Origin: an uncultured Eggerthella sp.
GTDB lineage: Bacteria > Actinomycetota > Coriobacteriia > Coriobacteriales > Eggerthellaceae
Length of the DNA: 61,605 nucleotides
Direction: 5' to 3'
Assembly: GCA_900538545.1 (NCBI GenBank)
Contig: UPYK01000012.1
Coordinates: 1-61,605, forward strand
Part shown: positions 41,925 to 50,563 of the stretch, in pieces
Position numbering within the stretch: position 1 is the stretch's first letter
Layout: every line of letters starts with the position of its first letter
The notes under the pieces: generated by a model
Told to the model about the DNA's origin: nothing
Databases searched by the model: none
What the model saw: only the letters and a program-made list of their open reading frames with translations
Made by a program: the position numbers and the translations under genes

Positions 41925-41964
41925 GCCTTGCCGATCCTGTTCATATAAGGCTTATAGAACAAGA

Positions 41965-41997
41965 AAGGGCGTGCGAAATGCACGCCCTTAGTTTTTC
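41965..41997. terminator. Rho-independent terminator between convergent units
   Basis: AAGGGCGTGC (41965-41974) and GCACGCCCTT (41980-41989) form a perfect ten-pair stem with a five-base loop, followed by AGTTTTT. It ends the pilus-like operon and may act in both directions. Confidence 0.88.
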
Positions 41998-42040
41998 TAG
42001 GATGAATATCTCAAAGAGAACGCTCAGTGCGTCTGCGCGC

Positions 42041-42409
42041 TTAGCGGAACATCGCGATAGCGTCTGCAACCTGCTTGTAGGCATCCTCTACAGCAGGCAA
42101 GAGCTCTTTGGCCTGTGCGGTATCGCTGGCGCGCAATGCTTCGGTGACTTCGCTCGCACGGTCGGACAGCTCGATGAATCCCATGTCGCGTGCCGTACCT
42201 TTAAGGGTGTGGGCAGCGCGGAAGGCTTCATCCCAGTTCTCGGCTGCCATGTTGTCGATGAGATTCGTATAGCTTGCGTCGTCTGCGAACATCGTGACGA
42301 ACTTGGCGATGCGCTCATTGGTGCGCAAGCGCCCGATAACGCCAGCGTAATCGCCCCCTGCGATCTGATAGAGCGTTTCTACGACTTCACTTGGTACTTG
42401 ATTAGCCAT
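42041..42409 (-). CDS. histidine phosphotransfer (Hpt) domain protein
   Basis: 122 residues, all helical. The phosphorylatable His is in FRAAHTLKGTARDMGF (residue 67), the classic Hpt motif. It moves phosphoryl groups between a hybrid kinase and a response regulator. The response-regulator/HD-GYP gene lies two bases upstream on the same strand and is the obvious partner. No histidine kinase is present in the window. Confidence 0.93.
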   Translation of the reverse strand: MANQVPSEVVETLYQIAGGDYAGVIGRLRTNERIAKFVTMFADDASYTNLIDNMAAENWDEAFRAAHTLKGTARDMGFIELSDRASEVTEALRASDTAQAKELLPAVEDAYKQVADAIAMFR

Positions 42410-42411
42410 GA

Positions 42412-44085
42412 TTATCTCGATTCTGTTGGCGTTATGTTATGGATATAGATGGGTGTGTGGCTATTCGGCAACTCGAAAGGCGCATCAAGCCAGGTGGTGT
42501 CTCCGTTGTTCTGCATGATCTTGCCGATGACCCCTACTAGGGTCGGTTCTTCTTCTTGTGACCAGACCGTTTTAGTGATGATGATGCAATCATACGCTTC
42601 ACCATTGCTCGTTACCGTGCAATCAAGCCGGACAAGAGGCTCTTGAGGCGTTGTTTCAGCGATAGCTTTGCTGAGCAGCTCGACCAGATCGTTGCTGATC
42701 AGATTCGCGAGCGCTTCGGTGTGCAGAGGGTCCTTGATCTGGGCAGAAGTGCCAAGACGTTTCGCGGCCCAGGCAGGGATATGGAGCAAGTCGAGCGATT
42801 TGTTGTAGTCAAATTGCAGCTGACGCGATATCTCGGTGAGGAAGTGATTCTTCTCGCGTTCGTTCTCCAGCTGGTCGAGCGCATATTCGGTCACATCGAG
42901 CGTTTCAGCATCTTGGATAGCGGGCGCGATCGATTTGAGGTCTTCGTAGCTGTTGAAGGTCTTATTCGGCTGTGCGAGCCCCTGGCGGATCTCCTCTTGA
43001 GCTTCCACCAAGCATTCCAGAAGAAGCGGGTTGAACGCGCCGCATTCGCCGTTGAGGATCATCTGAACGGCTTTCTCGTGACTGAATGCTGGCTTGTAGA
43101 CGCGCTCTGAGGTGAGCGCATCGTAGACATCGGCCAAGGAGACGATCTGGGCCGAAAGGGGGATCTCGTCTCCCTTGAGCCCATCGGGGTATCCGCGCCC
43201 GTCGTAGCGTTCGTGATGCCAGCGCGTGATCTCGCGCGAGACCTTAACGAGCGGCTCGTCTTGGAATCCGAGGTCGGAAAGCATCTGATAGCCAATGACC
43301 GTGTGCTGTTTCATAGCCTCGAATTCTTCGTCGGTCAGCTTTCCTGGCTTGTTCAAGACTTCTTCGGGAATGGAGATCTTGCCGATATCGTGGAGCGCCG
43401 ATGCTTTTACGATAAGGTCGCGCTCGGCGTAGGGAAGGTAGTATCTATCGTCCTTCTTGCTTATTTGGTTCAGCAATATCTCGGTGAGCGTGCCGATGTT
43501 GATGACATGCATGCCACTTTCGCCGTTACGGAATTCAACGATGTGGCTCAGGATCGTGATCATCAAGCTGCCGTTGCGCTCTTTTTCGAAGATCTCATTG
43601 GCGACCATATTCGTGAGCTTGCGCTGCTTAGCGTAGAGCTTGATGGTGTTGCTCACCCTTCGGATGACGATGAGCTCGTCGAACGGTCGATTGATGAAAT
43701 CGGTAACGCCGAGGCTGTAGGCGCGCTCGACGAATTCAGGAGAGCTTTCGGTCGAGATGGAGACCACAGGAAGGAACTGGATCCAGCGGTTCTCATTCAT
43801 GGCTTCCAGGACACCAAAACCATCGACCTTCGGCATGACCATATCCAAGACAACGATCGATATCTCGGAGGCATGCTGCTGCAAGATGGCGATAGCCTGT
43901 TCACCATCTTCTGCTTCGATGATGTTGTAGGTATCCGCAAGGATATCGGAAAGCAGCATTCGATTCATCGCTGAGTCGTCAACGATGAGAATGGTTTCTC
44001 TATTTTCATCATGTGTTGCTATGATGCGTCCTTTGGTCGAAATCGTTGCCCAAATAAGCACATTATAAGGGGTAATCGGGTTCAT
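42412..44085 (-). CDS. response regulator with HD-GYP phosphodiesterase domain
   Basis: 557 residues if the ATG at 44085 is used. Receiver domain (about 30-150; TILIVDDSAMNRMLLSDILA, phospho-Asp 81 in VVLDMVMPKVDG). HD-GYP domain (about 175-360): SALHDIGKISIPEEVL and ITRWHHERYDGRGYPDGLKG, which keeps the GYP signature of cyclic-di-GMP phosphodiesterases. A helical link and a PAS-like C-terminal region (about 400-545) follow. The true start may be lower: a TATAAT promoter lies inside the first 10 codons and a strong AAAGGA precedes ATC/ATA codons at 44025-44020, just before the receiver domain. Operon with the Hpt gene. Confidence 0.88.
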   Translation of the reverse strand: MNPITPYNVLIWATISTKGRIIATHDENRETILIVDDSAMNRMLLSDILADTYNIIEAEDGEQAIAILQQHASEISIVVLDMVMPKVDGFGVLEAMNENRWIQFLPVVSISTESSPEFVERAYSLGVTDFINRPFDELIVIRRVSNTIKLYAKQRKLTNMVANEIFEKERNGSLMITILSHIVEFRNGESGMHVINIGTLTEILLNQISKKDDRYYLPYAERDLIVKASALHDIGKISIPEEVLNKPGKLTDEEFEAMKQHTVIGYQMLSDLGFQDEPLVKVSREITRWHHERYDGRGYPDGLKGDEIPLSAQIVSLADVYDALTSERVYKPAFSHEKAVQMILNGECGAFNPLLLECLVEAQEEIRQGLAQPNKTFNSYEDLKSIAPAIQDAETLDVTEYALDQLENEREKNHFLTEISRQLQFDYNKSLDLLHIPAWAAKRLGTSAQIKDPLHTEALANLISNDLVELLSKAIAETTPQEPLVRLDCTVTSNGEAYDCIIITKTVWSQEEEPTLVGVIGKIMQNNGDTTWLDAPFELPNSHTPIYIHNITPTESR

Positions 44086-44090
44086 TTGTA
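44062..44090 (-). promoter_or_regulatory. promoter inside the first codons of the response-regulator frame
   Basis: Read on the minus strand, TACAAA (44090-44085), 17 bases, then a perfect TATAAT (44067-44062). The ribosome site AAAGGA follows at 44034-44029. This suggests that transcription starts downstream of the ATG at 44085. Confidence 0.5.
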
Positions 44091-44247
44091 TACTGCGAAG
44101 AAAAAACCTTAGCCGCTTTGCCGAAGCATGAGGGGCCGCCGTGCAGAGCCTCTAAACTCACCGTTTCCGTATGCTCAGTGGTGCGTGAATTTAAAATCGG
44201 AGATAATGAACCAGCGAACATAAGCAGTAGCTCAAAAGGATGGTTCC

Positions 44248-45009
44248 ATGGCTGAATACATAGAAGGAAAACGCGCGGTACTCGAAGCGTTCAAGACCAA
44301 CGTTCCCGCAACGTGTCTCTATGTCGCTGAAGGCAGTCATGGCGATAAAAACGTGAGCGAGCTGGTGAAACGTGCTCACAAGATGGGGCTTTCGGTCAAG
44401 CAGGTCAAGCGCGATCAGCTCGATAAACGCTCTGAGCGTGGTTCGCATCAGGGCGTGATGCTCGAGACGAAGCCGTTCGAGTACTGCTCTGCACAGGTGC
44501 TCATCGATGGCGCGCTTGCACATGCGGAGCAGAACAACGGCAATGCGCTCATCGTGGTGCTCGATCATATTACGGATGCGGGCAATCTTGGGGCCATCGC
44601 GCGTTCTGCTGAAGTGGTTGGTGCGAGTGGTGTGGTGATCCCCAACAAACGAAGCGCCCATGTGAATGCCGCAACATACAAGAGCTCGGCGGGAGCGATC
44701 GCTCATCTTCCGATCGCGCAGGTGGCTAACATCGCCCAGTTCATCGACCGCTTGAAGAAGAGCGGATTTTGGGTTGCTGGCGCGAGCGAAAAGGCTCCGC
44801 AATGCATCTGGGATGCGCCGATGGCAGGCAAGCTCGCGCTCGTCATGGGCAACGAAGGAACGGGCCTTGCGCGTCTTACGCAAGAGCAGTGCGATTTCCT
44901 CGTGAGCCTTCCCCAGGCGGGCAATATCGCCTCGCTCAACGTTGCGCAGGCGGCCACCGCTTGCATGTACGAATGGATGCGCCAGGCGCGCGTTCAGGCG
45001 CAAAACTGA
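44248..45009 (+). CDS. rlmB: 23S rRNA guanosine-2'-O-methyltransferase (TrmH/RlmB family)
   Basis: 253 residues. SPOUT methyltransferase. N-terminal substrate-binding domain (EYIEGKRAVLEAFKTNVPAT; SHQGVMLE), then the catalytic knot: LDHITDAGNLGAIARSAEVV (motif 1), LVMGNEGTGLA (motif 2) and VSLPQAGNIASLNVAQAATA (motif 3). Closest to RlmB, which modifies G2251, although the exact target of a TrmH protein cannot be fixed by sequence. The neighbouring NYN nuclease gene, 38 bases downstream, is the same partner seen in many Gram-positives. Confidence 0.93.
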   Translation: MAEYIEGKRAVLEAFKTNVPATCLYVAEGSHGDKNVSELVKRAHKMGLSVKQVKRDQLDKRSERGSHQGVMLETKPFEYCSAQVLIDGALAHAEQNNGNALIVVLDHITDAGNLGAIARSAEVVGASGVVIPNKRSAHVNAATYKSSAGAIAHLPIAQVANIAQFIDRLKKSGFWVAGASEKAPQCIWDAPMAGKLALVMGNEGTGLARLTQEQCDFLVSLPQAGNIASLNVAQAATACMYEWMRQARVQAQN

Positions 45010-45047
45010 TCGGCCCTTTAGAACTCAAGGAGAAAAAGCGCTCTTCG

Positions 45048-45590
45048 ATGGCTGATAAGCGAACGAAAATACTCATCGTCGATGGCTATAACGTGTTGCG
45101 CAGTGGTTCGCGCTACCGCTCGATGCGCCATGCGCCCGACTACACGTTCGAGAAATACAACCAAGTGCGTGAAGCGCTCATCAGCGATGTTGCGGCGTTC
45201 GCGGGAAGCGAATACCGATCGGTCACGGTGGTGTTCGATGGAGGCGACAATCCTGAATCAGCGGGGAAGACGCAGCGGATCGGCGTGGTGAAGGTGGTCT
45301 TCTCGCCCTATGGCTCGAGTGCGGACAAGGTGATCGAGAAGCTCGCTCATGATGCGCGTGAGAAGAACTTCGAGGTGCTCGTGGTCACGAGCGATGCGAC
45401 GATCCAGGACACCGTGTTCGGCGGCATGGTCACGCGCATGAGCGCTAACGGATTCAGTAACGAGATCGACGACTTGCACGACGAAGCAAAGGTCGAAGGG
45501 CACGCGCGCACGAAGCGCAAGGCGACCGTGGCGGATCGCCTTGATCGGTCGGTCCTGGCAAAACTCGAAGAGATGCGCGACCGGCTCTAG
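45048..45590 (+). CDS. NYN-domain (YacP/Rae1-like) ribonuclease
   Basis: 180 residues. PIN-like NYN fold: KILIVDGYNVLRSG at the N terminus and VTVVFDGG, VKVVFSPYGSSADKVIEKL, EVLVVTSDATIQDTVFGGMV with the conserved acidic residues. In Bacillus the homologue Rae1/YacP cuts mRNA in the ribosomal A site. Placement after rlmB is conserved in Gram-positives. A purine-rich AAGGAG lies about 17 bases before the ATG, which is farther than usual. Confidence 0.9.
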   Translation: MADKRTKILIVDGYNVLRSGSRYRSMRHAPDYTFEKYNQVREALISDVAAFAGSEYRSVTVVFDGGDNPESAGKTQRIGVVKVVFSPYGSSADKVIEKLAHDAREKNFEVLVVTSDATIQDTVFGGMVTRMSANGFSNEIDDLHDEAKVEGHARTKRKATVADRLDRSVLAKLEEMRDRL

Positions 45591-45730
45591 CGACTGCCCA
45601 TGAGCGATTCGCTGCGTTAGGCGACACGGACGCGAAGGGGTTTTTGACCACTCCACGCGACCGCTTGAGCAGCCCGGTTTTTCTCGTGCGCTCGCTTTTG
45701 TAGCGTTCTCTATAAGAAGTAAAGGAACTG

Positions 45731-45772
45731 CAAGAAACAAAAATGCAGAAGGAGTCGAGAGACCCCCTCTGC
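45731..45772 (-). terminator. Rho-independent terminator of the CoA-transferase gene
   Basis: On the minus strand GCAGAGGGGGTC and GACTCCTTCTGC form a 12-position stem with a four-base loop and two mismatches, followed by ATTTTTGTTTC. It lies 25 bases beyond the CoA-transferase stop codon. Confidence 0.75.
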
Positions 45773-45796
45773 AACAGATCACGTATGTTGAGCGGC

Positions 45797-47032
45797 CTAT
45801 CCCGCAAGCACATCAAGCGAGGTCGCGCCACAAACCGACCCATCGGCAATAGCAGCTTCGATCTGTTCATCGGTATACCCAAGATCCTTCATGACCTCGA
45901 CCGTTGCGCTGCCGAGCATGCCCGTTGGCGTGTAATCGGGTGCGGGCTGCGATTCGAACTGGATCGGAACCGTAGGGATATTGCGCTCGGATTCGGGATA
46001 TTTGATCTTCACCAGATAATCGTTGTCCCAGACGTTCTGGTCTTCGTACACATCGAGCGGTGTCTGGCAAAGCTCGATAGGAATGCCGGCATCCTTGAAG
46101 AGCGTAAGCGCTTCGGTGCAGGTCATCTTAGCGAGCGCATCATCCATCACACCCACCACTTCGGCATTCAACCCCGCCTCGTTCATCTTCACGCAGTTGA
46201 TGTACTTTGGATCGTCGACGAGATCTTCGCGCCCGATCAGCTTCATGATCTTGTTGTAATCGCGGTCATACTCAGGATCGCACATGGCAACGTACTTGCC
46301 ATCACCGGTCATATACACATTGTTGAAGGGGCAGATGACCTCAAGACGGCTCTTCGGATACGGGTTGCCATACTGTGCCGAGATCATGCCCGTCATGAGC
46401 GTGAAAACGCCTGCATGCTGGAGCGCGCACGTAACGTAATCGCCCTCGCCAGTGGTAGCGCGTCCGACGATGGCAGCGCAGATGCCCGCAGCCAAGAACA
46501 TGGAAGCCTGCAGGTCACCATAGCCGTTGGTGGGGATCATGGGAGAATCGCCCCTGTTGACCGTGGTGCCGAACACGCCGCCGCGCGCCATGTAGCAGGT
46601 CACGTCGAAACCAGGATCGTCCTTTTCGGCACCCCGCTTGCCATACCCGAGCCCATGACCCATGATCAACCGCGGATATTTTGCGTGCAGCGTCTCCCAA
46701 TCAAGACCGAGCTTCTTCAAGGATTTGGTGCGCGTATTGGTGATGAAGACATCGGCGTTTGCCAAGAGCTTATCCATCACTTCCGCGCCCGTTTTGCTCT
46801 TCAGATTGAGCGAGATGAATCGCTTGTTCAGATTGACCATGTCGAATGCAAGGTTCTCTTCATCTGACATGGGCATATTGAACACCGCGGCCTGCGTCAC
46901 GCGACATGGATCGCCTTTTGCTGCTTCGACCTTGATCACCTCGGCGCCCCATTCGCCAAGGATGCGTCCGGTCGCAGGTGTGGCCATATAGGTTGTCAGG
47001 TCGACAACCTTGATTCCCTCGAGTGGTTTCAT
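45797..47032 (-). CDS. family III CoA-transferase (CaiB/BaiF; HadA/FldA-like)
   Basis: 411 residues. Swaps CoA between a carboxylic acid and an acyl-CoA through an aspartyl-CoA anhydride; the catalytic Asp is D173 in NGYGDLQAS. Start MKPLEGIKVVDLTTYMATP and GEWGAEVIKVEAAKGDP are family signatures. The segment GFDVTCYMARGGVFG followed by SPMIPTNGYGD resembles HadA and FldA of amino-acid-fermenting clostridia and bile-acid BaiF-type enzymes. No dehydratase genes are adjacent, so the substrate is open. Single gene with its own terminator. Confidence 0.9.
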   Translation of the reverse strand: MKPLEGIKVVDLTTYMATPATGRILGEWGAEVIKVEAAKGDPCRVTQAAVFNMPMSDEENLAFDMVNLNKRFISLNLKSKTGAEVMDKLLANADVFITNTRTKSLKKLGLDWETLHAKYPRLIMGHGLGYGKRGAEKDDPGFDVTCYMARGGVFGTTVNRGDSPMIPTNGYGDLQASMFLAAGICAAIVGRATTGEGDYVTCALQHAGVFTLMTGMISAQYGNPYPKSRLEVICPFNNVYMTGDGKYVAMCDPEYDRDYNKIMKLIGREDLVDDPKYINCVKMNEAGLNAEVVGVMDDALAKMTCTEALTLFKDAGIPIELCQTPLDVYEDQNVWDNDYLVKIKYPESERNIPTVPIQFESQPAPDYTPTGMLGSATVEVMKDLGYTDEQIEAAIADGSVCGATSLDVLAG

Positions 47033-47354
47033 CGTAATCCCCCTTCGCTCTCAGATCGCGACCCCCATCGCGCTGAGCACCTAAGAATGTCTCTTTCCAG
47101 TATAGCCACCTTGTATATATGTCGGGATTACACCTTGTTTACGAAACCTTCCGAAGGGCGTGCAAACCGACTTTTGCTTCAGAGGGGGCTTGCGGTGTCC
47201 GCTCACGAATTGCCGCTATACAAGCGTGCGTTCTTCTCCTACAATACAAAGGCTGTTTTTATTACACATGCGTGGTGGACTTGCGCTTGCTAGTGGCCCA
47301 ATAGGTTGCGAGGGCAGGGAAGAAGCCAGGCAGAGGATCAACGAATGGAGAAAC
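47033..47354. other. divergent intergenic region and rpsB leader
   Basis: 322 bases between the CoA-transferase gene (leftward) and rpsB (rightward). A -10-like TACAAT on the plus strand (47240-47245) would give an rpsB leader of about 100 bases. TATACT on the minus strand near 47100 may serve the CoA-transferase gene. An S2-protein leader motif could lie here, but I cannot identify one by eye. Confidence 0.4.
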
Positions 47355-48146
47355 ATGGCAAAGATCAATCTTAAAGCCCTGCTCGATGCAGGCATGCACT
47401 TCGGTCATCAGACCCGTCGCTGGAACCCCAAGATGAAGCCTTACATCTTCGGCAGCCGTGGCGATATCTACATCATCGACCTCAAGCAATCCCTCTATGG
47501 CCTGGATGCTGCTTATAGCGAAGTCAAGCGCATCGCTGAGAAGGGCGGCACCATCCTCTTCGTCGGTACGAAGAAGCAGGCTCAGGAATCCATCGCTGAA
47601 GCGGCAAATCGTTGCGGTATGCCGTATGTCAACTCCCGTTGGCTCGGTGGTATGCTCACCAACTTCGTCACCATCCGCTCGCGTGTTCAGCGCATGGAAG
47701 AGCTCGAAGCTATGGAGGCCGATGGCCGCATGGAGCAGCTCCCCAAGAAGGAGCAGATCCTGCTGAAGAAGGAGCTCGCTAAGCTCCAGACCAACCTCAA
47801 CGGCATTCGCAACATGAAGCGCATCCCCGATGCGATCTTCGTGGTCGATACCAACCGCGAGCAGATCGCCATCCACGAGGCTCGTCGCCTGAGCATCCCC
47901 ATCATCGGCACGCTCGATACCAACTGCGATCCGGATGATGTGGACTTCGGCATCCCCGCTAACGACGATGCGATCCGTTCCGTTCGCCTGCTGTGCGATT
48001 TCATCGCTGATGCGGTCATCGCTGGTACGGGCGCAGAGGTCACGGTCGAGGAAATGGCAGCGCCTTCCGAGGCTGCAGCTGTTGCAGAAGAGCCGATCGC
48101 TCCTAACGAGGAGCTTCACGAAAATGCAGAGGAAATGCCTCGCTAA
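47355..48146 (+). CDS. rpsB: 30S ribosomal protein S2
   Basis: 263 residues. Start MAKINLKALLDAGMHFGHQTRRWNP-type sequence, then RGDIYIIDLKQSLYGLDAAY, GTILFVGTKKQAQESIAEAA, RWLGGMLTNFVTIR and IPDAIFVVDTNREQIAIHEA: full S2. The C-terminal tail is acidic and Ala/Glu-rich. ATG 47355 follows ATGGAGAAAC; the open frame further upstream is not coding by comparison with S2 length. Operon with tsf. Confidence 0.98.
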   Translation: MAKINLKALLDAGMHFGHQTRRWNPKMKPYIFGSRGDIYIIDLKQSLYGLDAAYSEVKRIAEKGGTILFVGTKKQAQESIAEAANRCGMPYVNSRWLGGMLTNFVTIRSRVQRMEELEAMEADGRMEQLPKKEQILLKKELAKLQTNLNGIRNMKRIPDAIFVVDTNREQIAIHEARRLSIPIIGTLDTNCDPDDVDFGIPANDDAIRSVRLLCDFIADAVIAGTGAEVTVEEMAAPSEAAAVAEEPIAPNEELHENAEEMPR

Positions 48147-48171
48147 TCGTCTACGATCCAACGTTTGTCCG

Positions 48172-48204
48172 GGGCAGGTTTAAGTTTCTTAGCCTGCCCT
48201 TTTT
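48172..48204 (+). terminator. terminator/attenuator between rpsB and tsf
   Basis: GGGCAGG (48172-48178) and CCTGCCC (48193-48199) form a seven-pair stem with a 14-base loop, followed by TTTTT and only 18 bases before tsf. It probably lets part of the transcripts stop after rpsB. Confidence 0.7.
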
Positions 48205-48222
48205 AAAAGAAAGGAAATAGCT

Positions 48223-49092
48223 ATGGCACAAGTTAGCGCCGCTATGGTAAAAGAACTCCGCGAAATGACCGGTGCAGGCATGATGGAATGCAAGAAGGCA
48301 CTCGTCGAAGCTGATGGCGACATGGATAAGGCTGTCGACGTTCTGCGTACGGCAGGTCTTGCTTCGGTCGCTAAGAAGGCTGGTCGCGCTACGAACGAAG
48401 GCGCAGTGGTTGCGCTCGTTTCCGACGATGCGCATGCAGGTGCGCTCGTTGAGCTCAACTGCGAGACCGACTTCGTCGGCATGAACGAGAAGTTCCGTGC
48501 ATATGCGGAAAAGATCGCGAAGGCTGTTCTCGAGAACGCTCCTGCCGATCTTGATGCACTGCGCGCAAGCGAGATCGAGGGCGAGACCGTAGAGGCGGTC
48601 GTCACCGATGCGATCCACACGCTTGGCGAGAACATCCAGCTCGCCCGTTTCGCCTATTCGCTCCAGCCTGAAGGCGCTGTTGCTAGCTACGTTCATGGCG
48701 TTGGCAAGATCGGCGTGCTCGTTGACTTCAAGCTCGGTGATGCAAGCTTCGCAACCAACGATGCGTTCAAGACCTATGGTCGCGATATCGCGATGCAGGT
48801 CGCAGCAGCTTCTCCGGTCGCCGCAACCCGCGAAGCGGTCGATCCGGCCGTTGTTGCTCACGAGATGGAGATCTACAAGGCGCAGGCTGCTGAGTCCGGC
48901 AAGCCCGAGAACATTCAGGAGAAGATCGCTACCGGTCGTCTTGAGAAGTTCTACAAGGAAAACGTTCTGACCGAGCAGGCTTACGTGAAGGACCCCGATA
49001 AGTCCGTTGCCGATTACACCGCAGAAGTGGCTAAGGAGCTCGGTACCACTATCGAGATCGTTGGCTTCACTCGTTTCGTTCTCGGCGAATAA
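48223..49092 (+). CDS. tsf: translation elongation factor Ts
   Basis: 289 residues. Nucleotide-exchange factor for EF-Tu. N-terminal UBA-like domain with LREMTGAGMMECKKALVEAD, dimerisation region (ARATNEGAVVALVSDDAHAG, LNCETDFVGMNEKF) and C-terminal part with RLEKFYKENVLTEQAYVKD. Ribosome site AAAGGAAA before ATG. Second gene of rpsB-tsf. Confidence 0.98.
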   Translation: MAQVSAAMVKELREMTGAGMMECKKALVEADGDMDKAVDVLRTAGLASVAKKAGRATNEGAVVALVSDDAHAGALVELNCETDFVGMNEKFRAYAEKIAKAVLENAPADLDALRASEIEGETVEAVVTDAIHTLGENIQLARFAYSLQPEGAVASYVHGVGKIGVLVDFKLGDASFATNDAFKTYGRDIAMQVAAASPVAATREAVDPAVVAHEMEIYKAQAAESGKPENIQEKIATGRLEKFYKENVLTEQAYVKDPDKSVADYTAEVAKELGTTIEIVGFTRFVLGE

Positions 49093-49111
49093 TCGCGCCA
49101 CATACTCATTT

Positions 49112-49158
49112 GAACCCTTCGTTCGCACCCGCAATGCTGGGCGAGCGGAGGGTTCTTT
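49112..49158 (+). terminator. Rho-independent terminator after tsf
   Basis: GAACCCTTCGTTCGC (49112-49126) pairs with GCGAGCGGAGGGTTC (49141-49155, two G-U pairs), followed by TTTG. Confidence 0.8.
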
Positions 49159-49199
49159 GTCATAATAAGACTGTCCGCAATCAAGATTGGAAAGCTACG

Positions 49200-50468
49200 A
49201 TGGCAGAAGAAATAATCGTCACTCACGGTTGCACTCATCTTTCCGGCACTGTTCGCGTGAGCGGTGCGAAGAACTCTGCTTTGAAGCTCATTGCGGCAGC
49301 GCTCTTGGGGCAGGGGAAATCTGTCCTGCATAACGTTCCCAATATTTCCGATATCGATATCATGATCGAGGTTCTCGAGAGCCTCGGCGCTAGCGTTGAG
49401 CGCACCGGCCACACGATCGCGATCGACACTGCGAACGCAACTGGCTTCGAGACTCCCTATGAGCTGGTCTCGAAAATGCGTGCGAGCATCTCTATCTTAG
49501 GTCCGCTCATCGGGCGTTTCGGCAAGGCACGCGTTGCGATGCCCGGCGGGTGCAAGATCGGCGCACGCAAGATCGACATGCATCTTTCTGTGCTCGAGGC
49601 GCTGGGTGTGAATTTCGTGAACGATCATGGCTATCTCTACGCCTCGAGTCCTAATGGGCTCCATGCGGCGAAGGTGTTCCTCGATTTTCCTAGCGTGGGC
49701 GCTACCGAGAACATGCTCATGGCTTCTGTTACCACCGAAGGCACGACCGTTATCGATAACGCCGCGCGCGAACCCGAGATCGTCGATCTCGCGAACATGC
49801 TCAACGAAATGGGTGCATGCGTACAGGGAGCAGGTACTTCTACGATCGTTGTGCATGGGGTCGCGCTCAGCGATATGCATCCTTGCGAGCACTGGGTCGT
49901 GGGCGATCGCATCGAAGCGGGCACGTATCTCACTGCTGGCGCTCTTTTAGGCGGCCCGATCACGGTCGAGGGCATCGACCCAGAATTCCTGCGCACGGTC
50001 CTTATGAAGTTCGAGGAGATGGGCGCGAACGTTTCAACCACCGAAGATTCGATCACGGTCTCGCGCACGGAACCCCTTCGCCCGACCGACATCCAAACCT
50101 TGCCTCACCCTGGGTTTCCCACCGACATGCAAGCGCAATTCTCGGTGTTGGCTGCCTTTGCTGATGGCTGTTCGGTGGTTTCGGAGAACATCTTCGAGAA
50201 TCGCTTCATGTTCGCTGCTGAGCTTAATCGTATGGGCTCGGATATTCGCCTTGATGGCCATCATGCGCTCATTCAGGGTGTTCCAGGATTACAAGGCGCA
50301 CCGGTGTCTTCGCCTGACTTGCGTGGTGGTGCGGCGCTCGTGATCGCCGGTCTTGCGGCAGAAGGCGAAACGCGCATCTACGATATCCATCATATCGATC
50401 GTGGGTATGAAGACTACGTGGGTAAATTGCGCTCGTTGGGCGCTCATATCGAGCGCGTCGTCGTGTAG
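49200..50468 (+). CDS. murA: UDP-N-acetylglucosamine 1-carboxyvinyltransferase
   Basis: 422 residues. First committed step of peptidoglycan synthesis. VSGAKNSALKLIAAALL at the start, and the catalytic loop RVAMPGGCKIGARKIDMHL with Cys118, so the fosfomycin-sensitive Cys form. Later landmarks: EAGTYLTAGALLGG and DLRGGAALVIAGLAAEG. ATG chosen at the family start (MAEEIIVTHGC); the longer open frame upstream is non-coding and includes the tsf terminator. The -10-like CATAAT precedes it by about 30 bases. Confidence 0.97.
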   Translation: MAEEIIVTHGCTHLSGTVRVSGAKNSALKLIAAALLGQGKSVLHNVPNISDIDIMIEVLESLGASVERTGHTIAIDTANATGFETPYELVSKMRASISILGPLIGRFGKARVAMPGGCKIGARKIDMHLSVLEALGVNFVNDHGYLYASSPNGLHAAKVFLDFPSVGATENMLMASVTTEGTTVIDNAAREPEIVDLANMLNEMGACVQGAGTSTIVVHGVALSDMHPCEHWVVGDRIEAGTYLTAGALLGGPITVEGIDPEFLRTVLMKFEEMGANVSTTEDSITVSRTEPLRPTDIQTLPHPGFPTDMQAQFSVLAAFADGCSVVSENIFENRFMFAAELNRMGSDIRLDGHHALIQGVPGLQGAPVSSPDLRGGAALVIAGLAAEGETRIYDIHHIDRGYEDYVGKLRSLGAHIERVVV

Positions 50469-50563
50469 CGGGGCTATAATGAAACCGCGCCTGCGCGCAC
50501 CAAAAGGGTAAATCGAAGAAGCGTCGCAAGCAATACTGCCGTGCGGCGTATGATGAGGAGTCT

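Noticed and set aside
47160..47354. In-frame upstream extension of rpsB
   Set aside because: S2 proteins begin with the MAKINLKALLDAG-type sequence; the extension covers the probable promoter and leader.
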